NCBI GenBank assembly: GCA_963978545.1
Contig: OZ021727.1
Location: forward strand, 21,235,943 to 21,299,942
DNA from: Linyphia triangularis
Lineage: Eukaryota; Arthropoda; Arachnida; Araneae; Linyphiidae
Direction: 5' to 3'
DNA: 64,000 nt
How positions within the stretch are numbered: position 1 is the stretch's first letter; every line of letters begins with the position of its first letter. Made by a program: the position numbers and the translations under genes. This document shows positions 22,817-35,723 of this stretch, one piece after another. The notes beneath the pieces were generated by a model. The model saw nothing but the letters and a program-made list of their open reading frames with translations. It was not told the DNA's origin and made no database searches.

Positions 22817-23959
22817 TTAATTTTTCACTATTAATAAGACATATGAAACAACTGCACCAACAGACGAAACAACGAACTCTCTTGTAAAGGTGAAAACCTT
22901 ACAAACAGAAAACGACATTTTGCAGCTGTCATCAACCAAGATATCCACAATTCTTATTTCATCAGAAGTCTGTGATTGATAGCAGAAATGAAAGTTTCGC
23001 AATGGGGAACTATAAGTTTCTCGTAATAATCTATAATTCCACATCCACCTCTGATGCTGAGAAACAGAGACAGAAATATAAAAAGCAATCGCATATAAGT
23101 GTTAAATAAGGCATTATTAGTGAAATAAGTATTGTTTCAGTTGAATCTGACAAAACCAGATTCAAACCATAAATTGCATTGAGGAACTCCACAGACAACA
23201 TTAACAATATGGGATATGACAAAATGGCTTCCATTTCGTTTTTGAGTAGCATAGTTAATTTGAACATTTCGAGAAACTTTTTGGATCTCAAAGTTTTCTC
23301 ATTTAAAAATGTTCTGCACAATCTCAAGCATTTACGGATATCTTCGAATACCATACAGCAGAAGAGAGTAAGAACATTGGGCACCATCCAAGGCGTAGAA
23401 GAATGTATGAGTCTATTATAAAGCAAAATGTTTTTAACCAAGGTATACTTTCCGATTCCTTTCTATCTATATCCCATTTTGATGTGTAAAAATATAAAGT
23501 AGTTGTCAATATAGTAGCATTATACGCAATGAAGCACATCACTGTCATACGCATATACTTCGACCTAGTGGTAGTAAATTCAACTTCCTTATAATAATAT
23601 TCAAGCATCTTTTGTAAGTATATTATCATCTTTTCAATATGTTTTCTTCTAAAGTATAGCGAAAACCACAATAATAATATCAATGCATCACACAAATTTA
23701 TGAACAGAGTGGTTTTTAGGCTTCCTAAGCCTTTCAGTTTTGTTCCGACAAACATCAAGATGTAATCCACAAACACTAACAAATAATGCAAATTTAAACA
23801 AATTGCAAAACAAACTGAAATATATTTCAATACGAATAATGGAAACTTTGTATATTTTAGAGGAATACCAATCGCAAAGAAAAATTTAAAAGCCACATAG
23901 TAGTCTTTTATATATTTTCTAAAGTTACTATTTCTACCCTTTTTAATTGATAAATTCAT
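22817..23959 (-). pseudogene. gustatory-receptor-like gene with two frameshifts
   Basis: Start codon (23957-23959), full 7-TM layout and stop (22817-22819) are all present, but in three overlapping frames. Compared with 26906-28036, a 1-bp deletion in a T-run near 23431-23436 breaks the IPWL(F)KN region before TM4, and a 1-bp insertion near 23033-23036 breaks the [10 protein letters not shown] region after TM6. The two are opposite in sign, so the last 70 residues ([30 protein letters not shown]) return to the first frame. There are no other stops. Either this is a young pseudogene or one or both indels are assembly errors. If both were errors it would be an intact receptor of about 375 residues. 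Confidence 0.8.
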
Positions 23960-24765
23960 GTTTCAAAAATTTTTTACAATATGTGAAGAACACAAATCAA
24001 AACTTAAAAAAAATAACTGAAATTTTCTTCATAACCATACACTTCATTAGAACATATTCTGCAAGTACTTCATTATAACATGTTAACAACATCGCTTAAA
24101 GTAGTTTCAATGCATAATATATTTTTTTATAGAAAACTGGAAGTAACGTGCTTATTAAAATATATCACTTGTAGCACTGGGCAACCACTTGTAAACATTT
24201 AAAAACATTTGATATTTCTAAAGCTTTTAATAAAAACACATTACAGGTAGAATCAGAGATAGTTTCCTGAATTTTTCTTTACAAACATTCCAATCAATAC
24301 TCTTTAATGTATTATTTCCTGATGAATAGAATAGAATAAATTACTAATAGCTTTCTCTATTATTTATTCCTTTTATAAGTTAAGTCAATGTTGCATTTTA
24401 TATAATTATAATTCATTATTTAATTCCAATATAAATGTAGTTTATTATAATTCAGTTTTTTCATTCAGCCTTTGAACTTAGACAAATATAATGTACTTTT
24501 TTCCTAGGTAACAGTATCTATCTAGATAACAGTTGCTAACTAATAAGTGAAAAAAATCTCAAGACGAAAGTGCCGTAGAAAATATTTTATTTAATCCATG
24601 AAAATCTGAATATTTTTTCGCATTTTATAATTTTTTTTCTGTGTATATTTTAGCATGTTTATTATATGGACCAAGGCATTTCAATGGAAATTCAAATAAA
24701 ATTAAAATTGCGCTGTAAATTTGATCAGTTTGAGTGTTGTTAAATCTAGAATATAGTCTTAACAA

Positions 24766-24968
24766 CACTGTTAAAAACTTTGTTCCACCTTGCACCAAAA
24801 ATTGGTTCCCATTTAGCTGCCACCAACATTTGGTGCTTAGTTTCACGATTTAATGGTGCAACCTTGGACCGTAAGCACCATTAAATCGCGAAACTAAGCA
24901 CCAAATATTGGTGGCAGCTAAATGGGATCCAAATTTTGGTGTAAGGTGGACAATTTTTTTTAACAGTG
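24766..24968. mobile_element. short foldback / MITE
   Basis: A palindromic element of about 203 bp. Arms 24766-24859 and 24874-24968 pair through CACTGTTAAAAA tips, the GTGGCAGCTAAATGGG region and an inner GGTGCTTAGTTT / ATTTAATGGTGC stretch. A 14-bp loop separates them. Non-coding. Confidence 0.8.
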
Positions 24969-25469
24969 AAATTAAAGAAACTGTTGGGGCACATGCAACG
25001 TATTAATAAGAAGTAAACTTTTGAAATGACAGAGTAAATGGATTTTTCACCGACATATTTTGTTTTTACATTAATAATTAAAACGTAAATTCACTTGAGC
25101 AGTATCTTTTCGTTCCTAAGTTACATTCTGTATTCTGTCACACGCTCATGATGTTTCGAAACTCGCATTTCTACGTGATTACTAGTCATCTGGGTCCTAG
25201 TAGTCCAATATTACTTTGATAATTGAACAATCTGTATGTGATAGAGTAAAATTTTTAGGCTAATAAATATTTCAGTGGTGTCTTTGAAATAAGCAGAGCA
25301 TACACTTTTGAGAGGGGAGTTGTTGCGTAGTTCACGAAATACAGTTTAACCAGAGTATGCAAATTAAGGATGAAAATTTTGTTTTTTATTTTATAAAGTA
25401 CGGTGCCACCGAAAAAAATATAACCTATTTGGAGATTGACCATCTTGGAAATAAAAAAAGCTATGATAT

Positions 25470-25934
25470 TGTTGCACAAATTGTCTGTATATATTGTAAA
25501 TAGTGACGTATTATTTCAAAATTCTATTGTAATTTATTTTTATCTTATTTTATTTATTAATTAATAGCCATTATACAAGTTAGAAAAAGGTGGCAACACC
25601 TAAAGCAGTCGAGAAGTTTCGAGATATTTCTTTTCTATGAATTGGCTGGAAATTTCGAGAATGTCTCATGCGCTTGTATATAAAAGACTGGAGAACGGGA
25701 AAGTTTTCAGATTGACTTCAGACTTCGTTGAAAGCTGATCGCTTTGTTTACCTATTGGAGTGAGCTTGTATAATCGCTGAATTCGAAGTTATTTTTGTTG
25801 AAGCTTGTGTTGAAGCTTGAGAGTAATTAAACTGTTGCCTGTGAATAAATTTTGTGAGTTTTCTGAAGAGAGAATAAATATTTTTAAACCGTGAAAACTG
25901 TGCCATCATTGCCTCAGTGGAAAAATTCATAACA
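25470..25934 (+). repeat. solo LTR of the gypsy family
   Basis: A 465-bp sequence starting TGTTGCACAAATTGTCTGTA and ending TTCATAACA. It aligns with the LTRs of 822-6791, here in plus orientation, with ATAT on both sides (25466-25469 and 25935-25938). A TATA box TGTATATAAAAG lies at about 25675-25686. There is no gag or pol next to it, so it is the product of LTR-LTR recombination. It is more diverged from the two LTRs than they are from each other. Confidence 0.9.
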
Positions 25935-26844
<910 letters not shown>

Positions 26845-26905
26845 TATATATACATACCATACACATGAAATTTCCATGTACATATATATGGTTTGAAAAT
26901 GTTGT

Positions 26906-28036
26906 TTAATTTCTTACTATTAATAAAACATACGTAACTACTACACCAACAGACGAAACAACAAACTCTCTGGTAAAGATGAAAACCTTACAAACAGAAA
27001 AAGACATTTTGCATCCGTCATCACCCAAAATTCTCAAATTTCTTAATTCATCTGATGACTGAGATTGAGAGCAACCGTTCTGATTTCTCAATGAACTGTA
27101 AGTTTCACACAATAATTTATATTCCACGTCCACTTCTGAAGCAGCGAGACTGAGGCTGAAGTATAAAATGCTACAGTATACGAGGTCTATATAAGCGATT
27201 ATTAGAAAAGTCAGTGGTAATTTAATTGAGTCCGTCAAAATGAAATTCAAACAGTAGACTGTGTTGAGGAACTCCAATGACAACATCAAAAAGATGGGAC
27301 ATGAAAAAACGGATTCCATTTCGTTTTTGAGTAACAGAGTTAAATTGTACATTTCCAGACACTTTCTTGAAATTAAAGGTTTCTGATTTAAAATTGATCT
27401 GCACAGTTTTAAACTATTACGAATATCGACGAACATCATGCAACAGAAGAGAGTAAGAACATTGGGTGGCATCCAAAACAAAGAAGGAACTAAGAGTCGA
27501 TTGTAACGCAGTAAGTTTCTAAACCAAGATGTATTTTCCGTTGCTTTCCTTTCTACGTCCCATTTTGTTTTGTAAAAAAATAAAAGAGTTATCAGAATAC
27601 CAGTATTATACGCAAAGAGGTAAATCACTGTTATCCACATCCACTTAGACTTATTGCTGATAAATTCAACTTCCTTATAATAATATTCACGCATCTTTTG
27701 AAGGTGTATTATCATCTTTTCAATGCGTCTTCTGCTATGGTACGAAGAATACCATAAGATAAAAGTTAATACATTACACAAATTCATGAACAGGATGGAT
27801 TTTATATCTTTTAGTTGATCATAGAAAAACATACATAAGTAATCAATAAATGCAAATAGATAATGCAATTGTAAACATATTGCTAATAAGAACGAAATAT
27901 ATTTCGAGTTCAGGAACGGGACCTTGGTATATTTCAGAGGAATACCAGTCACAAGAAAAAATATAAAAGCCACATCGTAGTCTTTTATATATTTTTTTAA
28001 GTGTCTATGAACGCGGCTTTTAATTGTTAAATTCAT
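26906..28036 (-). CDS. gustatory-receptor-like 7-TM protein, intact
   Basis: 376 residues in a single exon, ATG at 28034-28036 and TAA at 26906-26908. Hydropathy read by eye gives seven membrane segments at about 44-70, 80-97, 131-154, 182-204, 243-266, 274-299 and 352-374, with a long loop between TM4 and TM5. This is the arthropod chemoreceptor layout, with the N-terminus expected in the cytoplasm. Family marks are GIPLKYT at 31-37, NVLTLFCC at 192-199, AASEVDVEY at 298-306, and REFVVSS followed by [13 protein letters not shown] at the end. The last matches the GR TY-hydrophobic motif, but with RN instead of the usual Q-F. The likely role is a ligand-gated cation channel subunit for taste or contact chemistry, ligand unknown. 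Start chosen because paralogues share MNL at this point. A THAP-type transposon sits 132 bp upstream. Confidence 0.82.
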   Translation of the reverse strand: MNLTIKSRVHRHLKKYIKDYDVAFIFFLVTGIPLKYTKVPFLNSKYISFLLAICLQLHYLFAFIDYLCMFFYDQLKDIKSILFMNLCNVLTFILWYSSYHSRRRIEKMIIHLQKMREYYYKEVEFISNKSKWMWITVIYLFAYNTGILITLLFFYKTKWDVERKATENTSWFRNLLRYNRLLVPSLFWMPPNVLTLFCCMMFVDIRNSLKLCRSILNQKPLISRKCLEMYNLTLLLKNEMESVFSCPIFLMLSLEFLNTVYCLNFILTDSIKLPLTFLIIAYIDLVYCSILYFSLSLAASEVDVEYKLLCETYSSLRNQNGCSQSQSSDELRNLRILGDDGCKMSFSVCKVFIFTREFVVSSVGVVVTYVLLIVRN

Positions 28037-28167
28037 GATTTAAAATCTTTGAGTTACACAGATTAAAACTTTAAAGAAAACCGAAATTTTAATAAGCACA
28101 CAAATTCTCTTCTTCATCAAAACATGTTAACAAGATAGCTATAAGGATTTTAAGGCAAATTGTACAG
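28037..28167 (-). promoter_or_regulatory. upstream region of the intact Gr gene
   Basis: 131 bp between the ATG and the transposon at 28168. It aligns with the same interval upstream of 11215 and 23959. Any core promoter must lie here or in the transposon. No certain TATA box or initiator is called. Confidence 0.4.
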
Positions 28168-28775
28168 TACCTCCTGTATAAGAAAGCCTCTGCACGGGTT
28201 ACCACTTTTAAATATGACGTCATAAAAATAGTCGAACTGAAAACTACGAACTTCTTCCATACGGGGTGCCATTTAGAAGAAGGTATCTTTTCGATTTGGC
28301 GATAAATTGTTTGGCGACGTTTTACCTTGATTGTGAATCGTGGAGATATGGTTTGGCGCCGTCATGCGTGCTTGTGATTCGTCAAGATCTATTTTGGAGC
28401 ATAACTCTGGCGTACGACGGACAATAGCAAAAATCAACATCGCCATTTTGTTTCCCGAATACTTTAAGTCTGCTGCATTTTCTGTTTCAAACACGTCTAG
28501 TTTGCTGTATTTTCTGTTCCAAAAACGTAAAGACTTCTGCATTAAGAATGCTATAAATTATATTAAAATTTCATTTCAATGCTCTGTGGTAAACTGCAAA
28601 GGAAATTTTAAAAATGGGCCAAGAGTTCCGGTATTTATATTTCCCACAGATCATGAACTTAAAAGGAAATGGACAACTGCTGTTTCGAAAAATTCCTATG
28701 CTACCAATGCGAAGGACGATTGACTACTGTGGTGACGACACGCTGTCAGTGCGTGGGCTTTCTTATATAGGAGGT
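28168..28775 (+). mobile_element. non-autonomous THAP/P-type DNA transposon
   Basis: About 608 bp with terminal inverted repeats: left ACCTCCTGTATAAGAAAGCC from 28169, right (complement) ACCTCCTATATAAGAAAGCC ending at about 28775, followed by similar (T/C)(G/A)CACG stretches. The interior carries the start of a THAP zinc-finger reading frame and nothing else of a transposase. The target site can be compared with 11341-11440, where the homologous flank has no insertion. I could not fix the target duplication. Confidence 0.7.
28580..28726 (+). pseudogene. THAP zinc-finger fragment
   Basis: The frame reads C-S-V-V-N-C-K-G, then a NGPRVPVFIFPTDHELKRKW segment and TTAVSKNSY. This matches the front of the THAP DNA-binding domain: the first two cysteines, the FP and the invariant W. 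The reading frame ends in KDD-stop at 28721-28726, before the C-x2-H pair, so the domain is truncated and cannot fold as a normal zinc finger. The open frame extends 240 bp further upstream, but that part does not look like protein. It sits within the inverted-repeat element 28168-28775. Confidence 0.75.
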
Positions 28776-30240
28776 GTTGATTTGTAGCAATAGTTAACCA
28801 ACTGTAAACATAGTAACAAATGCGATCCCTAGAGATTTTAATAAAAACACATTAAATCACGATTGTTCTCTTACATAATGGTTTCCATGATGCACAGAAT
28901 GGATTCCCATTTACTAATTGGTTCTTTTATTATAAATTTTAAAGAAAAAATCTATGCTATTTATTAAATGTTTATGCCACTATTTTATATCTATGCCATT
29001 GATTTTACTTTTTTTCTGATGGTTCATGCATTCAATGAGTAGTGAATGACTGGAAAATAGTTAGTTCAGTGGAAAATTGTTAGTATTAATTTCTTCTCTA
29101 GATATTTAATTTTAATCAATTTAATAACTGTGTTAAATGAAAAAAGATAATAAAAAATTCTGAACCCATAGCTATTGAGCAAAATTGTAACCTTTCATGC
29201 GAGTTGTCTCAGAATCGAGCCCCGCTTGGCCTTCTGCAATCTGTTCCCAAAGTAACAGATTTAACAGATTTCGTTACGATATTGAAATATATTGAAAACA
29301 ACTTCATTTTTTAAACTAATTAAAAAGTTAGACTTCCTAAATCTATTGGAGAAAAGAGGGCTATGCGATACAGTATGTAAAAAAATTAACTAAAATGATG
29401 GTTATATCTTTCGTTCTAAATATCGTAGGATATTGCGGTTTGCATCTGAATATTTTGTTTTTGCAATTTTTATACATCTGGGATAATTTTTTTCTTCTCG
29501 AGAGGACTGCATACTAAGTAAATTTAACTCTAAATTTGAAAACTTCATTCAACTCCCCCCCCCCCTTTTTTTTTAAAAAATCTTTTCATTCGATTTAGAA
29601 TATTCCCACTAACTTAACACAAAATGTAAGTTCATTTTGTTGAAAAGCGTGTCACTTATGGGCAAAATGTTTTGAAAGATCTTCATGGCAAATCTCAATA
29701 TTAAAAAACGTAATTTTAAAGTCCAACACCTTCAAGCGGATAAAAAACTAAAGTTTGCGTGTTTCAGGACCATGTAAAATATAGTTATTATTCAAAAGGT
29801 ACACAGAAACTATATGGATTTAGACAGTCACTTTAACAACTGGCTAGTAAGTAAGTCAGAAGTAACATAATTAATTTACGAGGTTAAAGATGCCCCAAAT
29901 TGGCTCGAAGTAAATTAAATATCAGAAATTACAGGCTGCCCAGCTTAAAAAAGGCCACAGGTTATTTAAAAAAATAAGTTTAGAATTGATCATTTTGAAT
30001 AACGGTTAACAATTTAAAATGCGGGATCTCTTGCACTGGCCACCCTGTATATTTATAAAAATATAACGTAAGTCGTCTTGACTATAAAATTAATAAATAA
30101 AAAATGAAGCATTTGTAAAAGGTATTTAACAAAGTGTAATGTTTTTTACTGAAACGTTACACTATAAAAACAAATTAAATATAAATATTCAAATTGTTTA
30201 CTAATGTAATATAACTTGTAATTGTTAATTGAAGTAAATT
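28776..30240. repeat. duplicated Gr upstream flank (copy 2) and dispersed block
   Basis: 28800-29490 aligns with 11400-12130. 29170-30240 aligns with 59840-60720 (shared TATATCTT(C/T)(G/C)GTTCTAA, GACTGCATACTAAGTAAA, TCATTCGATT(T/C)AGAATA and GTCACTTATG(G/A)GC). So the block is present near three Gr loci. A short MITE interrupts it at 29932-30047. Non-coding. Confidence 0.65.
29932..30047. mobile_element. 116-bp mariner-type MITE
   Basis: An insertion with respect to the homologous block near 60610. Ends are CAGGCTGCCCAGC and (complement) CAGGGTGGCCAGT, flanked by TA on each side. Small size, TA duplication and imperfect inverted ends suggest a Tc1/mariner-mobilised MITE. Confidence 0.6.
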
Positions 30241-32507
30241 TATTCCTAACCCCCTTGCATACCTCTCGTTAAAAAGTACGAAGATTTTGATGAAACAGTC
30301 TCATATTACCATAACAACGTTAAATCATTAACTTTCAGAAAAGTTACTGACTAACTTTAACAAATAATAGAAATTGTTTTAATTTTGTATATATCCTTCT
30401 AAAGATTGTATTGTCAATCCATAATTTGTTTTTTATTCACTACGGTGTTATCTGACAACGTTTACATATTTTATATTAGTTAGATCGCGCATAATTTGAT
30501 ACGATTCATTAGTTAATGAAAATTAGCTGGATAATTTTGGAATCATTTATTTTTAAAAAAAACAACAACTTTGTGTATATTTTTAGACTAGCTTTGCGAA
30601 GGAATTTAAACTTGTTAAATCACGATATTATCTTATGGTGATGAATTCTCATGAGGCTGAATTTTTGTAAATTTATTATGGTTTCGAATTTATATTGGTT
30701 TGCGTTGCTTTTTTATTTGAAGCAAAAAGGAACTATTTGCACTTGAGAATAGAATGAGTGAATATTCGAATTAATAACTCTCATCAGACAATTAATCACA
30801 ATATGAAATTTTTGTTTACGTTGCTTTTTTAAAAATCTGCTTGCCTCTGGTTACATGTCAAACGCAAATTTCGACTCATACCCATGTATAATCTAAGAAG
30901 TGAGAAATGGTAATACTCAAGAAGATAAATTATTTCTAACTATTTTTTAAGCTATACCATCGCGTTTTGAAAGTCATAATCTGTCCTAAGAAAAGATGTT
31001 AATGGTACTGATAATATTGTTTTTGAACGTTGAATTCTAATGACTTCGTGACTAAGTTTAATTATTAAGTTAATTATAATGACTTCGAAGCGATTATATT
31101 CACCCTGCAAAGATTACAATTAAAGTTTAACTTTCAAATAGCTGTAAAAACATTCGTCAGAGAGATCTACAATTTTATTTGAATATACGCAAAAAAGAGA
31201 AGTACGGTATATTATAAGAAAAAAATTATTCGAGATAATTTTTTTCTTACAAGAAAGTTTTCACTTTCTTTAAGTACATGCAGGTCAAATTAAAGATCTT
31301 TCTGACCATTCGAAGATTTACTAAAAGTAGGGGGAAACCTTATGGCATAAGAAAATAAAACTATTTGGAACAATTCATGTTCTTATAATATACATTTTCC
31401 TATTACGTGAATACTCAGGTAAAATTTTAATTAATTCTGATGAATGTTTTTTATTCATATCTTTTTGCTAGTTGAAATTTATTTATAATCACCCCGTGTG
31501 AATATAATCACCTATGGGTAATTATAATTAAAGTTCAACTTTTATAAAACATGATTTCGAAAGCATGAAATTTTTTCTTATGCCAGATCATGCCAGTAAT
31601 AGTATAGTATAAGAAAATAATAGTTCAAAATAGTTTAAATTTTTTTATTGACCATGTCATTTCCCTCTTCGTAAAGTATCCTTTTACAATGAAGTTAGTA
31701 AGAAAGTAAAAGACTGAAACTAAATGAACATACATTTCTGATAGATACATTTAAAAATGTGAGAGATAATAGCTTTAGCATTGTAAGAAACGTAATATTC
31801 CAATACAAATATTAATCTTAGAAAATCTTCATGGCTGAACAAGTTAATGTAAAATTGCAATTAATGATTAAATGATGAACAACCCTGGAAAAATATTAAT
31901 ATATTATATTTCTGAAATTGCATGTATTGTAAATAATGCTTCGTTTACTATAAATAATATATTAGATAGTTTTAAATCTACATGCATTTGGTCTTTCAGT
32001 TATCAATTCATTTGATGACAATAGCTATTTCTTGGCATCAGCAGTAAGTTATTAATCAAAAATAGATGTTGATTCAACAGCGCAAAATTTAAATTATTGT
32101 GATAGCGTGATTATACAATCACAAATATTATATGTATTGGAAGATCAAGTAAGCACCTACCGCATATGTAATGGCAATTTTTACGAGTGGAGACATGACT
32201 TGCTGGCAAGATTTTCTCTAAGAGTTGGCAGTACATAATCAAGTGGTCAGAGAGAAATTTATAGCCTGATTTGGATTGGGCAGAGACGAAGAAGGGGAGA
32301 TATCTTGAGGGATGACCCTCAAATGGAATTGGATGACCATGGAAAATAAAATCATCTTATTATAATGTAGAAAGTATGAGCAAGTTCTCAGTAGTCAATT
32401 CTTACATTCACTGACCATGCTGTAGAAAGTGAGACTGCTACTGCTGTTTTACTTCACTTCGGAGCAGAGAGCGCGGAAAAGAGAGTGATGTACGAGGCCT
32501 AGATGTA
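30241..32507. other. intergenic, no gene seen
   Basis: Over 2 kb without a coding frame, RNA gene or recognised repeat. Base composition is AT-rich throughout. Confidence 0.5.
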
Positions 32508-32687
32508 AGGGTACTTACACAGTGGATCCGGGATGGGGGCTTACTCGCGTATTTGCTTAGTGCGAGTTAAAATTTAACTATGCTTCTCTATGGGGACGTA
32601 CACAGAGGAGACCATCCGGTGTACTGTTAATTTTACCTCGAACTATGCGAGTAAGCACTCATCCCGACTCCACTGTGGAAGTACCCT
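32508..32687. mobile_element. 180-bp foldback / MITE
   Basis: The left arm begins AGGGTACTTACACAGTGG and the right arm's complement begins AGGGTACTTCCACAGTGG. The arms pair over about 65 bp through GGGATG and the TTACTCGC / GCGAGTAAG stretch. An inner small hairpin (CTCTATGGGG / ACAGAGG) fills the centre. It is notably less AT-rich than its surroundings. Confidence 0.75.
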
Positions 32688-33510
32688 AAGTCACGGAAAT
32701 GTCCACACTACAGTTATCCATAAGACGAGAATCAAAGAAAGCTGCTAATCTACTCCTGAGTTCCCAATTAAACTATTTTAAAGTTTCCCAGGACACTAGG
32801 ACTCCAGGACTCACCTAGAAAAAGTCATAATGCAGCCTCTCAGGAGCTACAATTTTCTGACGGGCAAGCCTAGCAGCCTTCTAATGAATTAGCTCACTAA
32901 TGAACGATCACTTAAAGAAATTCAGAGACAAAGATGTAAAATGTATGCTTTCAATGCAATGCAAACATTACAACAAAAGTTTTGTATTATAAAACAATGG
33001 TTGAATCGTAAAGCCAGCTCCCAAACAGCTTACCAATAAAGAGCTATTGTATAAACATTATGCCTAATACGAATAATTTTTTTTTTGAGAAGTTGTCGCA
33101 ATATCAAATAAATTTATATGTGATATTCGATGTACTTGATGAGTTTTCGTGACACACACTTGTTATTTTAATGTAGCAAAATATACATCTTCTGTCAAAA
33201 ATATAAACACAAATAATACAAAAGCTTTAAAAATACTTCAAAATTCATAAAAATATTAATTCGCTAAATAAAAATTTTAAAGTGTATATTTTTCTGAGGG
33301 ATATTTACCCTCTTTTAATTCTTCTTGTTCAGAAATATGCACAAGCACATGATTAAAAATCCAAAAGTTTAATATAGGTAAAATTAACAAACATGGTACT
33401 TGAAAAATCACTTAACAACTTCAACTGTATTTAAGAGTTATAATTTTTTACTCTTTTTACAATATTCTTTTTTTGTGTGTGTGATTGGTAAAAGAAGTAT
33501 TAATATAGAA

Positions 33511-33606
33511 AAGCAAAGTATTAGTAATATAGCACAGCAAAGTATTAGTAATATAGCACAGCAAAGTATTGGTAATATAGCTCAGCAAAGTATTAGTAAT
33601 ATAGCA
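33511..33606. repeat. 24-bp tandem repeat, four units
   Basis: Four near-identical units of AAAGTATTAGTAATATAGC plus a five-base linker. Because 24 is a multiple of three and the unit has no stop in one frame on either strand, it makes an artefactual open frame (8-residue repeat). No spacers, so it is not a CRISPR array. Confidence 0.85.
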
Positions 33607-33659
33607 TTCAATACGATTAATATTTATAGCACATAGACATAGCACAGTCAAAAATTTGT

Positions 33660-35723
33660 TTGAAAAAATATTTATCTACAGTTGAAAATGCCAAGGCTAA
33701 TTTAATAGTTCTAATTTAGATGTTTGGTAATAGTTTTTTGATAATGAAAAAATAAATTATAATCCACTTTCATGGAAAATTATTTAAGATTATGATGAGG
33801 TAATTTGTGCAGAGTTTCAATCTTTATTTAGTTTATTTTGCATTCCATATTGAAATAATTATATATAAAATTTCAGAATTTTTTTTTTAAAATTCTGAAA
33901 TGTTTTAAACAGTTTCTCATCAGCAGCGGCCTGTGGTCGAAAATGTTAGTGCAGCGGAAACATGAGACTTCTCAACTACATTTTTTTGCACTTAAAAAAG
34001 CATTATTAGTTATGATGTTCACATAAAAAAAGTTCAGTTTCATTTGAAAATTAATTAACATTTAACTCGTATTAATCAGCATATTTTGATCACTGATTAC
34101 TCGAGTTTTATGGGGCCAAGAAAAGAAATTATGGTTGCAAATTGTTAGCAATATAATTCTTAGTATTATGAACCTCCATCAAGTTACTTGAATATGGAGT
34201 TTTTTTTTTAATACAGTTTTTTAATAGTGAAAGTAAAAAAAAACGCATATTTTCGAGAAACATTTGCATTTAAAAATCAAGCAAAATAATTTTTTTTCCC
34301 AATCAATTTGACTGAATTTCAAAACAGTAGTAGTTAATGCAGATTTAAAATCTCAAATAATTTTTCAAAAAGATTATATCAAATTTCAGTTATCACTGTT
34401 TAAATGAAGTTTCAGGGGCAAAAAACACGATTTTTTATAATGAGTTTAAAATATTCAAATTTATTTTCAGAGCAAAATAGTACTTGAAACTAACAAAATA
34501 ACTCTCTAACCTTCAGATGATATCATTATCTTGCAAAAATTCCATCTAGAGAATATTTTAAAGCAAAAAAATATCAACACATTTGACCTATTTTTGTGAT
34601 GTCTCAAATGTGTACATACACTTTAATGAACGCCAATTCTTCAATATTCAAATCGAAGTTTCGTTTTAATTTTTACAAAATAATAACATTTATAACATTA
34701 CATTATAAAATAAGAACAAATAGTCAAATCATTCTGTAGAGTTTTGATTAAAAAAAAACACCCATTAACTCTCGTTTTGGCATCTGAAAGTAGGTTCTTA
34801 TTTACTTAAAAACAATTCTGCTTTGATGTGCAATTGCATGGAGCGTCTATTCATCTTTTGTTTAATCCACCCTATCCAGAATTATTCCAAATGCTCTTTT
34901 TAGCTCTGATAATCACACATGGATAATTAAACAATTTTTGTAAATAAAAACTACCACACCACATAACTGAGGAAAAGTTAGAGCCCATCAGTTATCGAAT
35001 TCTCAAGGACAGCCGAAGTCGAAAACTGCTGAATTGTTGTTGAATTACACATTACGTAGAGGATTTGCCTCGTATTAAGACCACAAATTTGCTATTTATA
35101 GGATTTTTTTTACACTTACCGTAGAAATTGGATCTTCATTTTAGAAAATTTCAAACTATATAATTTTATATTGAACTAATAAATTTAGATGTAGCCCGGT
35201 TAGGTACAGGCTGTAGTGCAAAAGCCGCCACTGATTCTCACAGAGAAAATCACTCGAATTTTTGCATTTCTGTCTTCCCTCTGTTAACCACATGATAAGT
35301 GAGCATTAAAAAAAATCTTTATAAAAAAAAGTTGTTTCTAAAGTAAAATGTAATTCATTTACAGTAACGATTTTGTTACAGAGTTTTAAAATATTCATTG
35401 AAAATAATCAAAATATATTAAACTATTTGAAACTTTCATTTAAAATTCGTAAAGTAATACTGTTAACAAGGAATTATTTTTATTTTTCAGTATATCGTAA
35501 AAATTATTGAGCATAAGTGAGTTTTCACTTTGCTATCGACTCAAGAGTTTAAAAATTGTGTGATGTTTAGACTGACTTTATGAAAATGTATGAGTGTTTT
35601 TTCTTCTTTTTTTTTTAAACTTATTTTGAAGCAAAGACTTATTGACGAAGTTACAATTCTTTAACATACCATCTCAAAGTTGTTTATAAAGAAAAACATA
35701 GAATTCTTTAGGGTAAACTAAAG
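33660..35723. other. intergenic, no gene seen
   Basis: AT-rich, homopolymer-rich. No supported gene or repeat. Confidence 0.5.

Noticed and set aside
28340..28579. N-terminal part of the THAP open frame
   Set aside because: Starts at GTG, low-complexity and unlike any protein; only the part from 28580 matches a domain.
33511..33606. CRISPR-like array
   Set aside because: Direct tandem units without spacers, in a eukaryotic context.
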